NCBI GenBank assembly: GCA_007116835.1
Contig: SKHS01000146.1
Span: forward strand, 1-5,361
Length of the DNA stretch: 5,361 bases
Source of the DNA: Halomonas sp.
GTDB taxonomy: Bacteria; Pseudomonadota; Gammaproteobacteria; Pseudomonadales; Halomonadaceae
Direction: 5' to 3'
Shown piece by piece: positions 1-5,361 of the stretch (the first letter of the stretch is position 1; the number at the start of each line of letters is the position of its first letter). The position numbers and the translations under genes were made by a program. The notes below the pieces were generated by a model that did no database searches, had not been told where the DNA came from, and saw nothing but the letters and a program-made list of their open reading frames with translations.

Positions 1-31
1 CCAATCCCGACGGCTAGGTAAGCTTGCCAGC

Positions 32-418
32 TCATAGCAGCAACCCCATAGCCAGCAGCCAACCGAGCGTGACCATCACCATGCCGAGCAGTAAGGTGGC
101 GGCAATATTCAAGGCGGCACGCAGCGCTTGGCCGCTTTGCCACAGTTCAATAGTTTGTAAGCTAAATGATGAAACCGTGGTGTAGCCGCCCAGCAGCCCC
201 ACGATGGTGAATAGCCACAGTGGCTGTGTGATGAGCATGTCGTAGTAACCTAGTAGCCAACCCGCTATCAGAGCCCCACTGGCATTGACGATAAGCGTGC
301 CCCACGGGAAAGCGCTACCCAGCAAATGGGCCATGATGTTGGAAACTGCAAAGCGCCCCATGCCGCCCAATGCACCGCCTAGTGCCACAAGTAGTAAACC
401 TGTGATGCCATGCCCCAT
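32..418 (-). CDS. crcB: CrcB/Fluc fluoride ion channel
   Basis: Small inner-membrane channel that exports fluoride passively; family members work as dual-topology dimers. The 128-residue length is normal. Visible family signatures are the N-terminal glycine-rich segment with Arg22 (GGMGRF), the GTLIVN block with Asn45, and the GGYTTVSSFS block at residues 77-86 that breaks TM3. Four hydrophobic segments can be drawn at roughly 5-28, 38-58, 67-90 and 100-126. By memory of the Bordetella homologue, Gly77 and Thr80 correspond to the central sodium site and Phe85 to one of the two pore phenylalanines. The other position, 82, is valine here. The ATG start is supported by a strong ribosome binding site (GAAGGAG, complement of 424-430) about 6 bases upstream. 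The gene diverges from the universal stress protein gene. I looked for a fluoride riboswitch in the 169-bp upstream gap and did not recognise one. The 31 bases after the stop codon show no gene. Confidence 0.95.
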   Translation of the reverse strand: MGHGITGLLLVALGGALGGMGRFAVSNIMAHLLGSAFPWGTLIVNASGALIAGWLLGYYDMLITQPLWLFTIVGLLGGYTTVSSFSLQTIELWQSGQALRAALNIAATLLLGMVMVTLGWLLAMGLLL

Positions 419-587
419 TGTGGCTCCTTCAGTTAGCCGCGTTAATAGGCCGCTAAGTGTATCACCCGCAGGGTCGTGATATGAGTGAACAGAAAGCGCG
501 CATTAAGGTGTCACTGGTCAATAAGTTCGTGTAGAAAAGAATGAAAATAACAAAAACGTTCACACACTCGCTCAAGGAGTCGCTTGT

Positions 588-1442
588 ATGTCTGATCGCG
601 TATTAGCCGCCATTGATGGATCTCAGTATTCAGAAAGCGTATGCGACTATGCAACTTGGGCCGCGAAGGCTCTGGATGCCCCATTAAGCTTTATTTATGT
701 TTTAGATAATCACGCCCAAGTGGCAGAGCCAGATCTCACCGGTAATCTAGGACTAGGTACTCGAGAGCATCTACTTGAACAGCTGTCAGATATTGAGGAG
801 CAGCGGGCAAAAGTTGCTCGAAAGCAGGGTAAGTTGATATTAGCGGCTGCGCAGCACCGGGCTGCTGATCTAGGCGTCACCGATGCCCGAGTCCTTCAGC
901 GCAATGGCAAGCTCGTCGAAACGTTGGTGGAAAATGAAACGGATACGCGGTTGTTGGTGTTGGGTAAGCGCGGCGAATCGGCACAGCAAACCAGCGGCTA
1001 TCTAGGCTCTAACCTTGAGCGCGTTGCGCGCGAGATGCATCGTCCGATTCTAATGGTGCCCAAGCAGTTCACGCAGCCGCAAAATGTGATGATGGCCTTT
1101 GATGGCAGTAAGACGGCGCGCAAAGGTGTTGAAATGCTAGCCAAAAGCCCGCTCTTTGAAGGGGCAACCTGCCATGTAGTGATTGTGGGGGCTGAAACCG
1201 CTGAAAATCGCTCGCAGCTTGAGTGGGCCATTGAAACATTGCAAGCCGCGGGTCATGTGGCTGAAGGGGCGATTCGTGCCGGTGACGTAGAGGAGACCCT
1301 ACGAGCTTATAAGCAGGAGAACACTATCGATTTGCTTGTGATGGGCGCTTATGGCCATTCGCGTATTCGCCACTTGTTGGTGGGCAGCACTACCACCCAG
1401 ATGCTGCGCAACGCCCAAATGCCGGTGCTAATTTTGCGCTGA
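588..1442 (+). CDS. Tandem-domain universal stress protein (UspA superfamily)
   Basis: Cytoplasmic stress protein of 284 residues made of two Usp domains in series, about 1-158 and 164-284. Each opens with a beta strand ending in Asp followed by Gly-Ser (D10 and D172) and closes with the usual RPILMV or MPVLILR strand. The second domain carries the canonical ATP-binding spacing G-2x-G-9x-G-S (G253, G256, G266, S267). The first has G126, G129 and G140-S141, with ten residues instead of nine between. This suggests nucleotide binding mainly in domain 2, which is an inference. The family is linked to survival of starvation, oxidative and osmotic stress, but no specific partner can be read from the sequence. 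The start is set by AAGGAG at 574-579, 8 bases before ATG. A weak sigma70-like match lies upstream (GTGTCA 508-513, 18-base spacer, TAGAAA 532-537). The DksA-like gene follows after 19 bases, suggesting co-transcription. Confidence 0.93.
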   Translation: MSDRVLAAIDGSQYSESVCDYATWAAKALDAPLSFIYVLDNHAQVAEPDLTGNLGLGTREHLLEQLSDIEEQRAKVARKQGKLILAAAQHRAADLGVTDARVLQRNGKLVETLVENETDTRLLVLGKRGESAQQTSGYLGSNLERVAREMHRPILMVPKQFTQPQNVMMAFDGSKTARKGVEMLAKSPLFEGATCHVVIVGAETAENRSQLEWAIETLQAAGHVAEGAIRAGDVEETLRAYKQENTIDLLVMGAYGHSRIRHLLVGSTTTQMLRNAQMPVLILR

Positions 1443-1461
1443 AGCAAATAGGGAAACGCAG

Positions 1462-1803
1462 ATGAACCACCCTGAGGTAGATATCCCCACGATACGGGAA
1501 ACGCTGTTGGCGCTAGAGACTTCTTTGCGAGAAGAGAGCGCTGACAGCGCGTCCTCAAGAGAGACCGTGGTGCTAGACCAAACCTCGGTGGGGCGGCTTT
1601 CACGTATGGATGCGCTGCAGGGCCAAGCCATGGCAAAGGCAGAAGAGCAGCGCCGCCAAATGACGCTTAAGCGTATTAGCGGCGCCTTGCAGCGTATTGA
1701 TCAAAAGAACTTTGGTGAGTGCCTTGAGTGTGGCGAATGGATTGGTGCCAAACGCCTCACTTGGGATCCGTTAGTGCTGAAATGTATCGAGTGTGCTGAA
1801 TAA
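1462..1803 (+). CDS. DksA/TraR-family C4 zinc-finger protein
   Basis: A 113-residue protein ending in a four-cysteine zinc finger, C87-x2-C90 and C108-x2-C111, within the family pattern (FGECLECGEWI ... LVLKCIECAE). The preceding stretch, about residues 8-82, is charged and predicted helical, as expected for a coiled coil. It includes the segment VGRLSRMDALQGQAMA (43-58) that is typical of short DksA/TraR relatives. DksA and TraR bind in the secondary channel of RNA polymerase, and DksA works with ppGpp to retune transcription. Whether this short protein keeps that activity is unknown: it is clearly shorter than the 151-residue E. coli DksA, so I do not assign dksA. The ribosome binding site is weak (AGGGA at 1450-1454, 7 bases before ATG). 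Together with the 19-base gap, this fits translation downstream in a shared message with the Usp gene. Its stop codon lies only 4 bases from the converging leuA stop codon. Confidence 0.9.
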   Translation: MNHPEVDIPTIRETLLALETSLREESADSASSRETVVLDQTSVGRLSRMDALQGQAMAKAEEQRRQMTLKRISGALQRIDQKNFGECLECGEWIGAKRLTWDPLVLKCIECAE

Positions 1804-1807
1804 GCGT

Positions 1808-3493
1808 TTATGCCTCGATAGCAGCGTCTTCCTGCTGTGGTTGCCTAGTGGCCTGTGCAGCATTAATGCCTGACAGCAGCGCCTTCAGCGATGCGCTAAC
1901 GGTGTCACTATCTTCGGCCACGGCGCAAAGTCGCTGTCCATCAATATTTAGCTGAACAAAGGCGATAGCGTTGGCTTCACTGTCTCCGCCAAGGGAGTGT
2001 TCGCTGTAGTCAATAATCGTCACGTTGCTACCTGAATGTTTCTTCCAGGCATCGGTGAACGATGACATGGCGCCGTTGCCGGTACCTGACAAGCGCAGTG
2101 TTTCAGCGCCTTCCCACAGGGTAATTTCAATACCTTCGTACTGACCTTTCGAGAGCCGGTAATCGGCGAGTGCCAGCGGTGCATTCTGAGTGAAGTTGTC
2201 GAACATCACCTGGCGAACTATTTCGCTGGAAAGCTCGCTGTTGCGGCGTTCGCTCTCTTGTTGCACGTAAGGGGCAAGGGCGAGCATCATCCAGCGTGGC
2301 AAATTAATGCCGTAGTCTCGCTCTAGCAAAAAAGCCATGCCGCCTTTGCCCGACTGGCTATTAACCCGGATAACGGCTTGATAATCGCGACCAATATCAT
2401 GGGGGTCAATAGGCAAATACGCCACTTGCCACGGCTCATCGGGTTTTTGATGCTTGAGCGACTTACGAATAGCGTCCTGATGACTACCGGAAAACGCGGT
2501 ATACACCATCTCGCCAACCCAGGGGTGTCGCGGGTGGATGGTGATGCCGGTACATTCATGCACTACCTGGACAATCTCATCTGGGTTGGAAAGGTCCAGC
2601 TCAGGGTCAATGCCCTGGCTATAGAGGTTCATCGCCAGAGTGACGATATCCATATTGCCGGTGCGCTCGCCGTTACCCAGAAGCGTGCCTTCAACGCGGT
2701 CGGCACCCGCCAGTAACGCAAGCTCTGCCGAAGCGACAGCGCCACCACGGTCGTTATGGGTATGCACCGAAATAATCACGCTGTCGCGACGGCTAATGTG
2801 CTGGCAAAAGTAGTCGATCTGGTCGGCATGATGGTGCGGTCCTGCAACTTCTACCGTAGTAGGCAAGTTGAGAATGCATTTGTTGTCTGGCGTGGGCTGC
2901 CAAACATCCATCACGGCCTCGCAAATAGCCAATGAGAAATCAATTTCAGTGCTAGAGAAGCTTTCTGGCGAGTACTGGAAGCGCCAGTCAACGTCTGGGT
3001 ATTGGGCAGCATAGGTTTTCACCCAGGTAGCGCCCTGCACGGCAATATCGGTAATGCCGTCGCGATCCATCTCGAACACTCGTTCGCGCTGGATGGTGGA
3101 GGTGGAGTTGTAAAGGTGAATAATGGCGCGTTTGACGCCCACCAGCGAGGCAAAGGTTTTCTCGATTAAGTGTTCGCGGCACTGTACGAGCACCGCAATG
3201 GTCACATCGTCTGGAATCTGGTCTTCTTCGATTAGCCAACGTACAAAATCGTAGTCTGGCTGGCTAGCCGAGGGAAAGCCGACCATCACTTCTTTAATGC
3301 CCACCTTGATAATCTGGTGCCAAAAGCGCTGCTTTTGCTCAACCGTCATCGGCTCTAATAGCGCCTGGTTGCCATCGCGTAGGTCTTCACTTACCCAAAT
3401 GGGCGCTTGCGTCAGGTCGCGGTCCGGCCATTGGCGATTAAACGCAGGAACGCGCGGAGCAGGGCGATATTTGCGATGATCAAAAGCAGACAT
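1808..3493 (-). CDS. leuA: 2-isopropylmalate synthase (type 2, about 560 aa)
   Basis: Condenses acetyl-CoA with 2-oxoisovalerate to give 2-isopropylmalate, the committed step of leucine synthesis, in the cytoplasm. The 561-residue protein is of the class found in actinobacteria and yeast rather than the E. coli class. The catalytic TIM barrel covers about 30-330. Metal ligands and catalytic residues are visible as R39-D40 (SEDLRDGNQ), E177 (YSPES), H244 and H246 (SVHTHND), and N280 (GNGERTGN). These correspond, with a constant offset of 41, to Mycobacterium tuberculosis LeuA R80, D81, E218, H285, H287 and N321, recalled from memory. H338 matches H379 in the linker subdomain. The C-terminal part, about 430-545, with LSGTGNGAMSSF at 468-479, is the LeuA regulatory domain that mediates leucine feedback inhibition. 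The ATG start has AGGAA (complement of 3501-3505) 7 bases upstream. No leuBCD genes adjoin it here. The upstream neighbour is a divergent Lrp/AsnC gene, a plausible regulator. Confidence 0.96.
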   Translation of the reverse strand: MSAFDHRKYRPAPRVPAFNRQWPDRDLTQAPIWVSEDLRDGNQALLEPMTVEQKQRFWHQIIKVGIKEVMVGFPSASQPDYDFVRWLIEEDQIPDDVTIAVLVQCREHLIEKTFASLVGVKRAIIHLYNSTSTIQRERVFEMDRDGITDIAVQGATWVKTYAAQYPDVDWRFQYSPESFSSTEIDFSLAICEAVMDVWQPTPDNKCILNLPTTVEVAGPHHHADQIDYFCQHISRRDSVIISVHTHNDRGGAVASAELALLAGADRVEGTLLGNGERTGNMDIVTLAMNLYSQGIDPELDLSNPDEIVQVVHECTGITIHPRHPWVGEMVYTAFSGSHQDAIRKSLKHQKPDEPWQVAYLPIDPHDIGRDYQAVIRVNSQSGKGGMAFLLERDYGINLPRWMMLALAPYVQQESERRNSELSSEIVRQVMFDNFTQNAPLALADYRLSKGQYEGIEITLWEGAETLRLSGTGNGAMSSFTDAWKKHSGSNVTIIDYSEHSLGGDSEANAIAFVQLNIDGQRLCAVAEDSDTVSASLKALLSGINAAQATRQPQQEDAAIEA

Positions 3494-3523
3494 GGTGAGT
3501 TTCCTGAAAGCGGTAAGTTATTA

Positions 3524-3591
3524 GGGCAGCCGCTTGTGGCGTGAGCCGCGTGAATAGGTGCTTGGGTAAAGCACCGTGTGGGGGGCTGCTT
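3524..3591 (-). promoter_or_regulatory. Potential folded 5' leader of leuA
   Basis: Upstream of leuA the DNA can form a perfect 7-bp hairpin (GGTGCTT 3557-3563, loop 3564-3568, AAGCACC 3569-3575). It sits inside a longer-range 6-bp pairing (GCAGCC 3526-3531 with GGCTGC 3584-3589). The outer arms also contain an imperfect direct repeat, 3529-3540 and 3585-3596, matching at 10 of 12 positions. None of the arms is followed by a T-run, so this is not a simple terminator. No leader peptide rich in leucine codons is apparent. Whether it is transcribed depends on an unmapped leuA promoter. A regulatory role is inference only. Confidence 0.3.
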
Positions 3592-3654
3592 GTGACAGTC
3601 AATACAGTTTACTGGAAGTGAGGCGAAAGGTTATTGCGAAAATATGGTTTTTTG

Positions 3655-3667
3655 GCCAATAATTGGC
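3655..3667. promoter_or_regulatory. 13-bp inverted repeat, candidate Lrp/AsnC-type operator
   Basis: GCCAAT-A-ATTGGC is a perfect inverted repeat with a single central base, in the AT-rich half of the leuA/regulator intergenic gap. It lies 45 bp before the regulator start codon and overlaps the -35 element of the promoter proposed at 3663-3690. Lrp/AsnC proteins are dimers that often repress their own gene through short, AT-centred dyads, so autoregulation is a reasonable inference. Similar AAATAT words flank it at 3640-3645 and 3671-3676, 31 bp apart, close to three helical turns. Binding is not shown by the sequence alone. Confidence 0.4.
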
Positions 3668-3690
3668 AGTAAATATCGTTAATTTATTTT
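3663..3690 (+). promoter_or_regulatory. Candidate sigma70 promoter of the Lrp/AsnC gene
   Basis: TTGGCA at 3663-3668 (five of six consensus bases) is followed after 16 bases by TATTTT at 3685-3690 (four of six). Transcription would start near 3696-3698, giving a very short leader that begins almost at the ribosome binding site AGAGG (3699-3703). The -35 box overlaps the inverted repeat at 3655-3667, an arrangement suited to repression. Confidence 0.4.
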
Positions 3691-3712
3691 TTATTAGTAG
3701 AGGCTGTCTATT

Positions 3713-4198
3713 ATGCCTGTCGTGCCGCTTGAGCTTGATCGTTTTGATCGCCACATTCTGACTGTATTGCAGCAAGAAGGACGCATTAGTAATCAGGAGC
3801 TAGCCGAGCGCATCGGGCTGTCTCCTTCGCCTTGTTTGCGCCGAGTACGTGCGCTAGAAGAGCACGGGCTAATTACTCAATACCGAGCCGATGTTGATGC
3901 GCGTCAGTTGGGCTACCAGCTGATGGTGCTGCTGCATATCTCAATGGATCAGCACACTCCTGAGCGGTTTGATAACTTCGAGCGCCATATCCGCAAAATT
4001 CCCAATGTCATCGAGTGTTTGATTATTACCGGCCAAGCGGCAGATTTTCAGCTGAAGATACTGGTGCGAGACATGGATGACTATCAGCACCTTTTGCTGC
4101 ATGTGATTAATCGTATCGAAGGGGTGACAGGCGCCCACACCAGCTTTGTGTTGCGGCGTGTCTTCGAGCATCGGCCCGTGCCGACCGAGCGTCCCTGA
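3713..4198 (+). CDS. Lrp/AsnC-family transcriptional regulator
   Basis: DNA-binding regulator of 161 residues, the usual family length. The N-terminal winged helix-turn-helix runs about 8-62: LDRFDRHILTVLQ, then ISNQELAERIGLS (25-37), then the recognition helix around PSPCLRRVRALEE (38-50). The C-terminal RAM/ligand-binding domain covers about 69-150 with the usual beta-alpha-beta-beta-alpha-beta pattern. Within it, ITGQAADFQLKI (104-115) holds the conserved Gly107 and Asp111. From memory, E. coli Lrp has one residue fewer between this Gly and Asp. The start ATG has AGAGG (3699-3703) 9 bases upstream. The gene diverges from leuA and precedes a Rid-family gene, so a role in sensing leucine or another amino acid and controlling one or both neighbours is likely. 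The ligand cannot be read from the sequence. It could equally be a BkdR-like or other local regulator, so I do not call it lrp. Confidence 0.92.
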   Translation: MPVVPLELDRFDRHILTVLQQEGRISNQELAERIGLSPSPCLRRVRALEEHGLITQYRADVDARQLGYQLMVLLHISMDQHTPERFDNFERHIRKIPNVIECLIITGQAADFQLKILVRDMDDYQHLLLHVINRIEGVTGAHTSFVLRRVFEHRPVPTERP

Positions 4199-4220
4199 CA
4201 ATGAAGTCGTAGGCAATGAG

Positions 4221-4247
4221 GCAGTAGCGGTTTACACTGCATTTTTT
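4221..4247 (+). terminator. Weak possible intrinsic terminator after the Lrp/AsnC gene
   Basis: GCAGT (4221-4225) can pair with ACTGC (4236-4240), followed by A and six T (4242-4247). The stem is only 5 bp with a 10-base loop, so it may be inefficient or accidental. If real, it would separate the regulator from the Rid gene 71 bp downstream. The TTTACA at 4231-4236 also resembles a -35 box, but any matching -10 would fall on the ribosome binding site. Confidence 0.25.
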
Positions 4248-4269
4248 CAATAGATAAGGAGATTAACCC

Positions 4270-4629
4270 ATGGCAATTCAGCGTCATGATACAAAAGCCC
4301 GCATGAGCCGTGCCGTTATTCACCAAGGTGTGGCTTATTTGTGCGGTCAGGTAACCGGCCCTGAAGCGCGCCACGAAGGAATTAAAGCGCAAACGGAAAG
4401 TATGCTGGCGCGGGTAGATGCGTTGCTAAAAGAGATTGGTTCTAGCCGCGAGCAGTTGCTCAGCGCAACCATTTACCTGAAAGATGGCAGTGATTTTGCT
4501 GCCATGAATGAAGTGTGGGATGCCTGGGTGCCTGAAGGCTATGCACCGGCACGCACCTGCGTATGCGCGCCACTGCCTGCTGATGAGCTAAAAGTAGAAA
4601 TTACGGTTACCGCCGCCGTTAGCAGTTAA
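4270..4629 (+). CDS. RidA-superfamily (YjgF/YER057c/UK114) protein, YoaB-like
   Basis: Small cytoplasmic protein of 119 residues; family members form trimers with ligand sites between subunits. RidA itself hydrolyses reactive enamine/imine intermediates such as 2-aminoacrylate released by PLP enzymes. The fold signatures are visible: VIHQGVAYLCGQV (16-28), a long helix around 36-57, SATIYLKD (65-72), FAAMNEVWDAWV (76-87), and the C-terminal PARTCV...LKVEI block with Arg95 and Glu110, which align with the catalytic-site Arg and Glu of RidA. By memory, the overall pattern, especially the DFAAMN-WDAWV region and the start, is nearer to E. coli YoaB than to RidA. Deaminase activity is therefore possible but not assured. 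The start is set by AAGGAG at 4256-4261, 8 bases before ATG. It follows the Lrp/AsnC gene on the same strand and converges on hexR with 32 bases between stop codons. Confidence 0.9.
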   Translation: MAIQRHDTKARMSRAVIHQGVAYLCGQVTGPEARHEGIKAQTESMLARVDALLKEIGSSREQLLSATIYLKDGSDFAAMNEVWDAWVPEGYAPARTCVCAPLPADELKVEITVTAAVSS

Positions 4630-4661
4630 GTTATCCGTATCAGTGATTGATGGCTTACTGA

Positions 4662-5361
4662 TTACTTACTCGCCTTTTCTACGGGAAAGCGAGTATCGCG
4701 CAGACTGTCTTTGATTTTTTTCAGGTGCGGCAGGAAGTCTTCGCCGCGCCGCAATGTTACACCTGTTGCTAGCGCATCGATTAAGGTGAGCTGGATAACC
4801 CGCGAGGTCATTGGCATATAGTGGTCGGTGTCCTCGGGGGTGGCTACCTCAAGGGTTGCAGTACACTCTAACGACAGCGGGGAGTGGGGGGCAGTGATGC
4901 CGAGCACTACCGCACCTGCTTCGCGAGCAACCCGAGCGATGTCGACCAGTTCCCTGGTGCGCCCAGTGTAAGAAATAATCACCACCACATCTCCCGTATG
5001 GCAAGCAGCGGCCACCATGCGCTGCATCAGCACATCCACGTAGGCAACAACGGGTAGATTAAAGCGGAAGAATTTGTGCTGGGCATCCTGGGCCACGGCA
5101 CCAGAGGCACCCAAACCAAAGAAGTGGATCTGCTTGGCTTGGGTGAGGTAGTCGACCATGCGCTCCACCGCGACCATGTCAACTTCCCGCTGTGCTTCAT
5201 CTAGAGCTGCAATGGTGGCCCCAAAAATTTTCTGGGTGTACTGCGAGGCGCTATCGCCCGGCTCAACCGCCCGGGTAACGTAAGGCGTACCGCCCGCCAG
5301 GCTTTGCGCAAGCTTGATTTTAAAATCCGGGTAGCCTTTGGCACCAAAGTTGCGGCAGAAC
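4662..5361 (-). CDS. hexR: HexR, RpiR-family regulator of sugar catabolism (5' end beyond window)
   Basis: The reading frame stays open to the right edge, giving 232 visible residues. The first, FCRNFGAKGYPDFK, align with the end of the N-terminal RpiR helix-turn-helix domain of E. coli HexR, so about 50-55 residues are missing. The next segment (LAQSLAGGTPYV) and the SIS sugar-phosphate domain follow closely: FFGLGASGAVAQDA, KFFRFNLPVV, VVIISYTGRTRELV, PEDTDHYMPM and LATGVTLRRG. HexR represses Entner-Doudoroff and related glucose genes (zwf, edd, pgl type) and releases DNA on binding 2-keto-3-deoxy-6-phosphogluconate. Target genes are not in this window but may lie just beyond it. An internal ATG at 5175-5177 gives an apparent 171-residue protein, but homologous coding sequence continues upstream of it, so it is not the start. 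No intrinsic terminator is clear between this gene and the converging Rid gene. Confidence 0.94.
   Translation of the reverse strand, partial: FCRNFGAKGYPDFKIKLAQSLAGGTPYVTRAVEPGDSASQYTQKIFGATIAALDEAQREVDMVAVERMVDYLTQAKQIHFFGLGASGAVAQDAQHKFFRFNLPVVAYVDVLMQRMVAAACHTGDVVVIISYTGRTRELVDIARVAREAGAVVLGITAPHSPLSLECTATLEVATPEDTDHYMPMTSRVIQLTLIDALATGVTLRRGEDFLPHLKKIKDSLRDTRFPVEKASK

Noticed and set aside
1..31. End or start of another gene left of crcB
   Set aside because: Only 31 bases are present, with no start codon, stop-codon context or motif that can be assigned.
419..587. Possible fluoride riboswitch upstream of crcB
   Set aside because: Read on the minus strand, the region lacks the conserved order of a GGxGATG-type start, AACxGC and GCTGATG...CTAC. 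Isolated GATG- or GCGG-like words do not form the pseudoknot pattern.
2378..2716. Plus-strand open frame antisense to leuA
   Set aside because: It lies wholly within leuA, shows no recognisable domain or good ribosome binding site, and is explained as a shadow of the real coding strand. The same applies to the other overlapping frames at 285-479, 998-1231, 1349-1636, 2323-2559, 2988-3239, 3297-3479, 3941-4216 and 4084-4392.
4231..4259. Promoter for the Rid gene from TTTACA plus a downstream AT-rich hexamer
   Set aside because: Any -10 at suitable spacing overlaps the ribosome binding site at 4256-4261, which would leave almost no leader.
4639..4662. Inverted repeat ATCAGT/ACTGAT between the Rid gene and hexR as a bidirectional terminator
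   Set aside because: The stem is 6 bp with a 12-base loop and no T-run on either strand, so there is no support for intrinsic termination.
4662..5177. A complete 171-residue SIS-domain protein starting at the internal ATG
   Set aside because: The frame remains open to the window edge and the upstream codons encode residues matching HexR, so the ATG is internal to a longer gene.

Overview
The window reads as an ordinary stretch of chromosome from a gammaproteobacterium, most probably of the Halomonadaceae (Halomonas-like). This placement is an inference. It rests on a HexR very close to the enterobacterial protein, a leuA of the roughly 560-residue 'type 2' class, a tandem-domain universal stress protein, and moderate GC with AT-rich intergenic gaps. 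I see no rRNA, tRNA, CRISPR array, insertion sequence, phage gene or attachment site. Seven genes are supported: six complete and one running off the right edge.

Left part (1-1803): crcB, a fluoride channel, lies on the minus strand. It diverges across a 169-bp gap from a plus-strand pair: a two-domain universal stress protein, and 19 bp later a short DksA/TraR-type C4 zinc-finger protein. The spacing suggests one stress-response transcript.

Middle (1808-3712): leuA (2-isopropylmalate synthase, first committed step of leucine synthesis) is on the minus strand. It converges on the zinc-finger gene with only 4 bp between stop codons. Its 219-bp upstream region is shared with a divergent Lrp/AsnC regulator. 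That gap holds a GC-rich part near leuA that can form hairpins, and an AT-rich part near the regulator. The AT-rich part contains a perfect 13-bp inverted repeat overlapping the best promoter candidate for the regulator.

Right part (3713-5361): the Lrp/AsnC regulator is followed 71 bp later on the same strand by a YoaB-like RidA-superfamily protein. This converges on hexR, the RpiR-type regulator of sugar catabolism, whose N-terminal DNA-binding segment is cut off by the window edge.

The leuA-Lrp-Rid cluster fits an amino-acid metabolism theme: a leucine biosynthetic enzyme, an amino-acid-responsive regulator and a possible imine/enamine-handling protein. The functional link is inferred from position only. 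I did not find a convincing undescribed system. The observations worth checking are the candidate operator between leuA and the Lrp gene, the structured leuA leader, a valine replacing a pore phenylalanine in CrcB, and the Usp/zinc-finger pairing.
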